A stretch of 11,094 nucleotides of DNA from an uncultured Bacilli bacterium (GTDB lineage: Bacteria > Bacillota_I > Bacilli_A > RF39 > UBA660): contig CAKOMU010000030.1 of the NCBI GenBank assembly GCA_934096755.1, positions 1 to 11,094 of the forward strand, in the 5' to 3' direction. A program made the position numbers and the translations under genes. This document shows positions 7,804-11,094 of this stretch, piece after piece. Every line of letters begins with the position of its first letter. Position 1 is the stretch's first letter. The notes beneath the pieces were generated by a model. The model had not been told where the DNA came from. It did not search any database and saw only the letters and a list, made by a program, of their open reading frames with translations.

Positions 7804-7804
7804 T
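7771..7804 (+). terminator. Terminator of antisense RNA 1
   Basis: The hairpin at 7771-7794 (two 5-bp stems separated by one bulged C, loop GAT) is followed by eight T. The hairpin is identical in copy 2. On the minus strand no T run follows it, so it should not stop the peptide mRNA. Confidence 0.8.
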
Positions 7805-7871
7805 ATATTAAACGTAAAATTACGATTATCAATAAAATTATTATTACTAGAAGAATACTTTCTCTTTTCAT
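7803..7871 (-). CDS. 22-residue hydrophobic peptide, candidate type I toxin (copy 1)
   Basis: The peptide begins MKRES, continues with 14 residues made only of Ile, Leu and Val, and ends RLI, so it is a single short membrane-spanning segment with a positively charged N-terminus and an Arg near the end. This fits membrane-acting type I toxins such as Ibs, Fst and TisB in general character, though I see no sequence match to a named family (the Fst Pro/Gly signature is absent). The ATG (7869-7871) has a ribosome binding site AGGTG (minus strand, 7879-7883) 7 bases upstream. An in-frame TAG two codons before the ATG fixes the start. A promoter lies at 7957-7985, giving a leader of about 80 bases. 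The same peptide is encoded at 8110-8178 with three synonymous changes. A leader peptide or mobile-repeat by-product is the main alternative. Confidence 0.7.
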   Translation of the reverse strand: MKRESILLVIIILLIIVILRLI

Positions 7872-7956
7872 AACCTAGCACCTGCCTTTCTCCCCCTGAT
7901 TCAGGTTTGATTAGCTGATCTCTCTAGGTAGGCACCACCACTTAGGTAACGGCACT

Positions 7957-7985
7957 ATTATACTTTATATATACTAGGGTTGCAA
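7957..7985 (-). promoter_or_regulatory. Promoter of peptide gene copy 1
   Basis: On the minus strand, TTGCAA (7980-7985) and a perfect TATAAT (7957-7962) are separated by 17 bases. Transcription would start near 7950. Confidence 0.7.
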
Positions 7986-8011
7986 TAAAAAATTCAAAAT
8001 AACTTGAATTT
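7984..8011 (-). terminator. Terminator of peptide mRNA copy 2
   Basis: On the minus strand, AAATTCAA (8011-8004) pairs with TTGAATTT (7997-7990) across a 6-base loop, followed by TTTATT (7989-7984). The hairpin also contains the -35 box of antisense RNA 2, and its T run touches the -35 of peptide gene 1, so the elements are tightly packed. Confidence 0.6.
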
Positions 8012-8032
8012 ACTTTTTAATTCATTTATAAT
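8004..8032 (+). promoter_or_regulatory. Promoter of antisense RNA 2
   Basis: TTGAAT (8004-8009) and a perfect TATAAT (8027-8032) are separated by 17 bases. Its -35 is closer to consensus than that of copy 1. Confidence 0.75.
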
Positions 8033-8038
8033 GGCTGT

Positions 8039-8110
8039 AAGGGTTACCCAAGTGGGTAATGCCTACATTTTGTGTAAACACTACACCTAGATTAGGTTAG
8101 TGTCTTTTTT
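8039..8110 (+). ncRNA. Candidate antisense (antitoxin) RNA 2, about 72 nt
   Basis: This RNA has the same architecture as antisense RNA 1. The 5' stem-loop is stronger: GTTACCC (8043-8049) pairs with GGGTAAT (8054-8060) around the loop AAGT, and AGG (8040-8042) pairs with CCT (8062-8064). The terminator hairpin (8079-8102) is identical to that of copy 1 and is followed by seven T. The RNA is complementary to the 3' UTR of peptide mRNA 2. Because of differences in the 5' stem and linker, each antisense RNA may favour its own target. Confidence 0.65.
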
Positions 8111-8111
8111 T
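8079..8111 (+). terminator. Terminator of antisense RNA 2
   Basis: The hairpin at 8079-8102 has the same sequence as in copy 1 and is followed by seven T (8105-8111). Confidence 0.8.
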
Positions 8112-8178
8112 ATATCAAACGTAAAATTACAATTATTAATAAAATTATTATTACTAGAAGAATACTTTCTCTTTTCAT
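8110..8178 (-). CDS. 22-residue hydrophobic peptide, candidate type I toxin (copy 2)
   Basis: It encodes exactly the same peptide as 7803-7871: MKRES, a run of 14 Ile/Leu/Val, then RLI. The two ORFs differ at three third or first codon positions (TTG/TTA, ATC/ATT, TTA/TTG), all synonymous. The ATG (8176-8178) has AGGTG 7 bases upstream (minus strand, 8186-8190) and the same in-frame TAG just before it. Its promoter lies at 8264-8292. The function as toxin is inferred from the arrangement with an antisense RNA; no family match is claimed. Confidence 0.7.
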   Translation of the reverse strand: MKRESILLVIIILLIIVILRLI

Positions 8179-8263
8179 AACCTAGCACCTGTCTTTTTCC
8201 CCCTGATTCAGGTTTGATTAGCTGATCTCTCTAGGTAGGCACCACCACTTAGGCAACGGCATT

Positions 8264-8292
8264 ATTATGCTTTATATATACTTGCTTGTAAA
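8264..8292 (-). promoter_or_regulatory. Promoter of peptide gene copy 2
   Basis: On the minus strand, TTTACA (8287-8292) and CATAAT (8264-8269) are separated by 17 bases; each hexamer matches consensus at five of six positions. Transcription would start near 8257. Confidence 0.65.
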
Positions 8293-8332
8293 GTATAATT
8301 TGTTAAAAATGCTTATAAAAATTGGATGCTAA

Positions 8333-8361
8333 TTGATGTTTTGTATGTTTTATGTTAGTAT
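8333..8361 (+). promoter_or_regulatory. Possible promoter of the MBL-fold hydrolase gene
   Basis: TTGATG (8333-8338) and TAGTAT (8356-8361) are separated by 17 bases. Each hexamer matches consensus at four positions. The leader would be about 15 bases, leaving the AGGTG ribosome binding site at 8373-8377. Confidence 0.4.
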
Positions 8362-8382
8362 TAATGCAGAGTAGGTGAAGAA

Positions 8383-8880
8383 ATGAAATTAGAAACAATA
8401 GTAGTTGGAGCTTTGCAAGAAAATTGTTATATAGGAACAATTGGGAATTATAGTTTTATTGTTGATCCTGGAGATGAACCACAAAGAATTATAGATGCTT
8501 GTAAGAATAAAAATGTTAAAGAAATATTGGTGACACATTATCATGATGATCATATTGGAGCCTTAGAAGAATTAAAAAAATATTTTAAAATTAAAGAAAA
8601 TGAAGATACAAAAATTTTTAATTATGAGATTATAAAAACGCCTGGCCATACCAGTGATAGTTTGAGTTTTTATTTTAAAGAAGATAAAATATTATTTAGT
8701 GGAGATTTTATTTTTTATGGAACTATAGGTCGTATGGATTTACCTACTGGTAGTGAAGAAGATATGAAAGATAGTTTAGAGTTAATTAGTAAATATCCAA
8801 AAGATATTGTGATTTATCCGGGCCATGGACCTAAAACTATATTGGAAAATGAAATAAAAAGATTTAAATATTATTTTTAA
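8383..8880 (+). CDS. Compact MBL-fold metallo-hydrolase, glyoxalase II-like
   Basis: This is a cytoplasmic metal-dependent hydrolase of the metallo-beta-lactamase fold. The full set of metal ligands is present: THYHDDH at 51-57 (His52, His54, Asp56, His57), His89 in TPGHTSDS, Asp108 in SGDFIF and His148 in PGHG. The N-terminus (VVGALQENCYI) and the IGRMDLPTGS segment match the YcbL/YqgX group of glyoxalase II-like proteins, whose members hydrolyse thioesters or remain uncharacterised. At 165 residues it is about 40 shorter than the usual 200-210. The segment between the THYHDDH helix and TPGH is only about 30 residues, so the strand-helix insertion normally found there is missing. The metal site looks complete. 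The start has AGGTG 5 bases upstream. The gene stands alone between the repeat region and a terminator-like hairpin at 8939-8966. Confidence 0.9.
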   Translation: MKLETIVVGALQENCYIGTIGNYSFIVDPGDEPQRIIDACKNKNVKEILVTHYHDDHIGALEELKKYFKIKENEDTKIFNYEIIKTPGHTSDSLSFYFKEDKILFSGDFIFYGTIGRMDLPTGSEEDMKDSLELISKYPKDIVIYPGHGPKTILENEIKRFKYYF

Positions 8881-8938
8881 AATCTACAAGTTGCTTGCAT
8901 GCGAAGATAAGTCGTGAAAAAATTTTATATATAGTGTG

Positions 8939-8966
8939 GAGGCTTCCAAAGAAGGAAGCTTCTTTT
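8939..8966 (+). terminator. Terminator-like hairpin after the MBL gene
   Basis: GAGGCTTCC (8939-8947) pairs with GGAAGCTTC (8954-8962), with one G-U pair, across a 6-base loop; TTTT follows. It also contains the purine-rich AAGGAAG that would serve as ribosome binding site for the next frame. I see no other feature in 8881-8938. Confidence 0.6.
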
Positions 8967-9521
8967 GGTTGTGAAGAAAATAGGGATAGTTGGTGGCGTC
9001 ATACTAGTTATGTTATTAGGGATTTATGTAGTTGGTAGTGTATATTTTGATAAAAATACTTACTTTGCAGATTATATTAAAAATTTATTTACTGTTCAGG
9101 GTGCAAGATCATTATATTACCATGATAATACTTTGACTAATAGTGCTAATGATAAGTCCTATCGTTATTCTGGTCCTAGTGATACGGCAAACAATTTTGT
9201 ATGTTTTAGTACTACTGTTTCTAATTGTCCAGTAGATAACTTGTATAGAATTATAGGAGTTTTTGAAGATTTAGTAAAATTAATTAAGTATGATTATGCT
9301 GAATCTAATTTATTAGGATCAAATGGTTGTACTTATGGCTCTATTTCGATTCCTACTAGTTATTTAGGAAATAAAATCGGAACTTTAAATGTTTATCGTT
9401 TTAATAATAATGATCAAGATAATAAATGGCAAATAGCAATTTAAATATTAATTATTTAAATAATGATGTTAAATACGTGTCTGGTGATGGAACAAGGAAT
9501 AATCCGTTTATAATTTCGTAA
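8965..9521 (+). pseudogene. Remnant of a membrane-anchored secreted protein, frameshifted near 9440
   Basis: The open frame (TTG at 8965, or GTG at 8971) encodes 159 residues up to a stop at 9442-9444. The first 28 or so are a basic start and a membrane anchor or signal (KKIGIVGGVILVMLLGIYVVG). The rest (LYYHDNTLTNSANDKSYRYS, VCFSTTVSNCP, NLYRIIGVFEDLVKLIKYDY) resembles a repetitive class of long extracellular proteins seen in gut Firmicutes, by recollection. Adding one base near 9438 joins the frame to NLNINYLNNDV and then KYVSGDGTRNNPFIIS, ending at 9519-9521; the GDGTRNNPFI end is a typical C-terminus of that class. A one-base deletion therefore seems to have broken the gene. Relatives are usually much longer, so an internal deletion is also likely. 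Function is unknown. The start lies inside a terminator hairpin, which also suggests decay. Confidence 0.6.
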
Positions 9522-9523
9522 TA

Positions 9524-9559
9524 AAAAAACAAAAAGTTACACAAAACTTTTTGTTTTTT
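9524..9559. terminator. Bidirectional terminator, perfect 15-bp stem
   Basis: AAAAAACAAAAAGTT (9524-9538) pairs perfectly with AACTTTTTGTTTTTT (9545-9559) across a 6-base loop. Each strand supplies its own T run within the stem. It separates the secreted-protein remnant from convergent gerQ, whose stop codon overlaps it. Confidence 0.85.
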
Positions 9560-9914
9560 AATAAGTCTTTTCAGAGTAACTATGAGAATAAATTATTGGT
9601 TCCATAAATTCTACATAGTTTAAATAAATTATTCTTATTAAGTACCATAAATTATTAGTATTATCACGAATAATTAAATGATCTTTGCCTGCTTCTTCAA
9701 TTATACCTTCATAAATCTTATTTTGCCAAGCACTACTATCTGGATAAGAAACGTAGGCTTTAACTTTTCTTCCCTTGTTTAGTCTTAATATGTTTTCAAT
9801 ATAACTTTGCTCTTGGGGAATATTATTAGTAACATCTGTTACAGATACATTTCCAGGTGGAGTTTGAAAGCCTTGATTTGGAAATGTTGGATTTTGGTAA
9901 TAGCTACCATTCAT
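9558..9914 (-). CDS. gerQ: GerQ, spore coat/germination protein
   Basis: GerQ is a protein of the spore coat/cortex boundary. In Bacillus it is needed to localise the cortex hydrolase CwlJ and is cross-linked by transglutaminase. This 118-residue copy has a short Asn/Gln/Pro-rich N-terminus (about 1-35) and then the conserved domain from about 36 to 106: QSYIENILRLNKGRKVKAYVSYPDS, IYEGIIEEAGKDHLIIRD, WYLIRIIYLNYVEF. The Bacillus protein is longer, mainly because of a larger glutamine-rich N-terminus. The ATG (9912-9914) has AGAGGTGA 6 bases upstream. A possible sigma-E-like promoter lies at 9934-9960. GerQ implies that the organism makes endospores or descends recently from one that did. Confidence 0.93.
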   Translation of the reverse strand: MNGSYYQNPTFPNQGFQTPPGNVSVTDVTNNIPQEQSYIENILRLNKGRKVKAYVSYPDSSAWQNKIYEGIIEEAGKDHLIIRDNTNNLWYLIRIIYLNYVEFMEPIIYSHSYSEKTY

Positions 9915-9933
9915 TAAAATTCACCTCTAAATC

Positions 9934-9960
9934 AATATATGCATGGTTGCCAAAAATATG
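9934..9960 (-). promoter_or_regulatory. Possible sporulation (sigma-E-like) promoter of gerQ
   Basis: On the minus strand, CATATT (9955-9960) and CATATATT (9934-9941) are separated by 13 bases. They resemble the sigma-E -35 and -10 elements, though the spacer is one or two bases short and no TATAAT-type promoter is seen. Bacillus gerQ is reported as mother-cell expressed. The predicted start is close to the ribosome binding site, so the leader would be very short. Confidence 0.3.
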
Positions 9961-9975
9961 TTATTATCTTATAAT
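9947..9975 (+). promoter_or_regulatory. Sigma-A promoter of the yitT-family gene
   Basis: TTGCCA (9947-9952) and a perfect TATAAT (9970-9975) are separated by 17 bases. Transcription would start near 9982. It overlaps the proposed gerQ promoter on the other strand. Confidence 0.8.
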
Positions 9976-9999
9976 GATGTAAAGTAGTGGTGGTTATTT

Positions 10000-10881
10000 A
10001 TGCATAAAACAAAAATAAATTATCGAGAAATCGTAATCGATGGGTTATCTTTAGTAATTGGTATATTTTTATATGCTGTATGTTTTAATTTGTTTTTAAC
10101 ACCTAATGATTTGGTTGTATCTGGCTTTAGTGGTATTGCTATTGTTGTGCAAAAATTATTTGGATGGAATTATAATGTTTTTTTGTATGTTGCTAACTTA
10201 TTGATTTTATTAATTGGTTGGATTTTTTTGGATGCTAAAACTACTAAAAAAAATATATTGGGCTCAATTTTGTACCCTTTTATGGTAACAGTATCGATGC
10301 CTATAACGAACTTTTTAGCTAAGTATTTAGTAAGTGAAGACTTTTATTTAGTTTTATTATTTGCTGTCATTTTATATGGAATTAGTAGTGGACTTATATA
10401 TCGAAGCGGGTATTCCACTGGTGGTACAGATATTATTATGCAAATTATCAATAAGTATGCTAAAGTTAGTGAATCTAAGGCCATGATTATTGCTAATAGC
10501 ATTATTATTATTTTGGGTATGTTAGTCTTTGGTATGGATAAAGGAGTTTATTCGTTTATAATTTTAACTTGTTCTACTTACTTTGTTGATAGAATATTAT
10601 TTGGTATTCAAAATAGTAAATTGTTTTACATTTATACTAAACATTTTATTAAAGTTAAACATTTAATTTTAGAAGAGTTTTCTACTGGCCTTACTTGTAT
10701 TCCTAGTGAAGGTGGATTTAAAAGAAAAAATGGTTTTATGATAATGTGTGTTGTTTCTAATAATGATTATTATTTATTAAAACAAAGAATTTTAGAAATA
10801 GATCCGGATGCTTTTATTGTAATTGATACATGTTATGAAGTTAATGGTGGAGTAAAACGTAGAAATATCCCATTTTTATAG
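10000..10881 (+). CDS. YitT family membrane protein (DUF161 + DUF2179)
   Basis: This 293-residue integral membrane protein belongs to the YitT family, which is common in several copies in Firmicutes and has no firmly known transport substrate. Five or six hydrophobic segments are visible at about 12-33, 58-77, 86-104, 115-134, 162-178 and 184-202. The conserved segment STGGTDIIMQIINKYAKVS (139-157) marks the family. The cytoplasmic C-terminal DUF2179 domain (about 208-285) contains GLTCIPSEGGFKRKNG and ends near IDTCYEVNGG. Length is normal. The ATG is preceded by a weak GGTGG 5 bases upstream. A strong promoter lies at 9947-9975. No terminator follows before yvcK, which starts about 35 bases downstream, so the two may share a transcript. 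Confidence 0.9.
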   Translation: MHKTKINYREIVIDGLSLVIGIFLYAVCFNLFLTPNDLVVSGFSGIAIVVQKLFGWNYNVFLYVANLLILLIGWIFLDAKTTKKNILGSILYPFMVTVSMPITNFLAKYLVSEDFYLVLLFAVILYGISSGLIYRSGYSTGGTDIIMQIINKYAKVSESKAMIIANSIIIILGMLVFGMDKGVYSFIILTCSTYFVDRILFGIQNSKLFYIYTKHFIKVKHLILEEFSTGLTCIPSEGGFKRKNGFMIMCVVSNNDYYLLKQRILEIDPDAFIVIDTCYEVNGGVKRRNIPFL

Positions 10882-10916
10882 AATTTTTTGGGTATCTGTG
10901 TTACACTTGAGTTGTG

Positions 10917-11094
10917 ATGAAGATGAAAAAAGTAGTTATTTTTGGGGGAGGAAGTGGCCTTTCTCAACTTTTAAAGGGAATGAAATTATTTCCTATAGAT
11001 ATAACCGCGGTTGTTTCGGTAGCTGATAATGGCGGAAGTACGGGATTGTTGCGACGAGAATTAAATATGCCAGCGGTAGGTGATATATCTAAAG
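10917..11094 (+). CDS. yvcK: YvcK gluconeogenesis factor, N-terminal part, cut by the window end
   Basis: Only about the first 59 residues are present. They show the glycine-rich motif IFGGGSGLSQLLKG, then VVSVADNGGSTGLLRRE and MPAVGDISK. These match the N-terminus of YvcK, the CofD-like protein that binds UDP-sugars and is needed for growth on gluconeogenic carbon and for normal cell-wall synthesis in Bacillus. Two ATG codons are possible, at 10917 and 10923 (MKMKK or MKK). Neither has a strong ribosome binding site, and I chose the first. In relatives yvcK sits between rapZ (yvcJ) and whiA (yvcL). Here the upstream neighbour is a yitT-family gene, so rapZ is not adjacent on the 5' side. Confidence 0.93.
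   Translation, partial: MKMKKVVIFGGGSGLSQLLKGMKLFPIDITAVVSVADNGGSTGLLRRELNMPAVGDISK

Larger units (their letters stand above)
7719..7975. repeat. Tandem repeat copy 1: candidate type I toxin-antitoxin unit
   Basis: This 257-base unit recurs in the same orientation at 8027-8282, with about 20 differences counted by eye (roughly 92% identity). It runs from the -10 box of a plus-strand RNA to the -10/-35 spacer of a minus-strand peptide gene. Imperfect inverted repeats lie at its ends (7735-7758 and 7928-7950). The -35 regions of both promoters lie outside the repeated block and differ between copies, yet both are functional-looking. Confidence 0.9.
8027..8282. repeat. Tandem repeat copy 2: candidate type I toxin-antitoxin unit
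   Basis: This is the second copy of the unit at 7719-7975, in the same orientation. Differences are concentrated in the 5' half of the antisense RNA and in the linker before its terminator. The terminator hairpin, the peptide start region and most of the peptide leader are identical. The terminal inverted repeats lie at 8043-8066 and 8235-8257. Confidence 0.9.

Noticed and set aside
7719..8282. The tandem units as a miniature transposable element (MITE) with terminal inverted repeats
   Set aside because: The imperfect inverted repeats lie inside the transcripts, I see no target-site duplication, and promoters, ORF and terminators are all preserved. It remains a weaker alternative to the toxin-antitoxin reading.
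7719..8282. A CRISPR array or riboswitch tandem in the repeat region
   Set aside because: There are only two long copies with internal genes, not short repeats with unique spacers, and no metabolite-binding motif that I recognise.
8881..8966. A small structured RNA such as an SRP RNA between the MBL gene and the next frame, suggested by GGAAG near a hairpin
   Set aside because: The conserved SRP loop motifs and overall fold are absent; a terminator hairpin after the MBL gene explains the structure.

Overview
The window comes from a very AT-rich, low-GC Gram-positive (Firmicutes/Bacilli-type) chromosome. Coding regions use TGG for tryptophan and both TAA and TGA as stops, so the standard bacterial code fits and a Mycoplasma-type code does not. 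GerQ (a spore coat/germination protein), FtsEX with a secreted murein hydrolase, a YtgP/MurJ-type flippase, YitT and YvcK point to a walled, probably spore-forming member of the Bacilli. An uncultured gut lineage (RF39/Erysipelotrichia-like) is my inference from composition and from the style of the secreted protein remnant at 8965-9521; I could not check it.

Layout. 1-2148: the 3' part of a nucleoside (uridine-type) kinase, overlapped by gap (glyceraldehyde-3-phosphate dehydrogenase), then a terminator. 2149-3055: an unrecognised 226-residue soluble protein with its own promoter. 3058-3105: a bidirectional terminator shared with the convergent lipid II flippase gene, which runs on the minus strand up to 4707. 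4726-4845: divergent promoters. 4846-7641: a tight, overlapping operon ftsE-ftsX-secreted coiled-coil M23 peptidase, that is, an ABC-type cell-division regulator with its likely cell-wall hydrolase partner.

7642-8382 has no conventional gene and is the most interesting part. It holds two tandem copies of a unit of about 257 bp. Each copy has a minus-strand ORF for the same 22-residue hydrophobic peptide, with a ribosome binding site and a sigma-A-like promoter. Each also has, on the plus strand, a strong promoter and a terminator for an RNA of about 73 nt that is antisense to the 3' UTR of the peptide mRNA. This is the architecture of a type I toxin-antitoxin system. The two peptide ORFs differ only by three synonymous changes.

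8383-9521: a compact metallo-beta-lactamase-fold hydrolase, then a frameshifted and shortened remnant of a membrane-anchored secreted protein. 9524-9559: a long perfect terminator hairpin shared with convergent gerQ (minus strand). 10000-10881: YitT-family membrane protein, followed by the first 59 codons or so of yvcK, which runs off the window.
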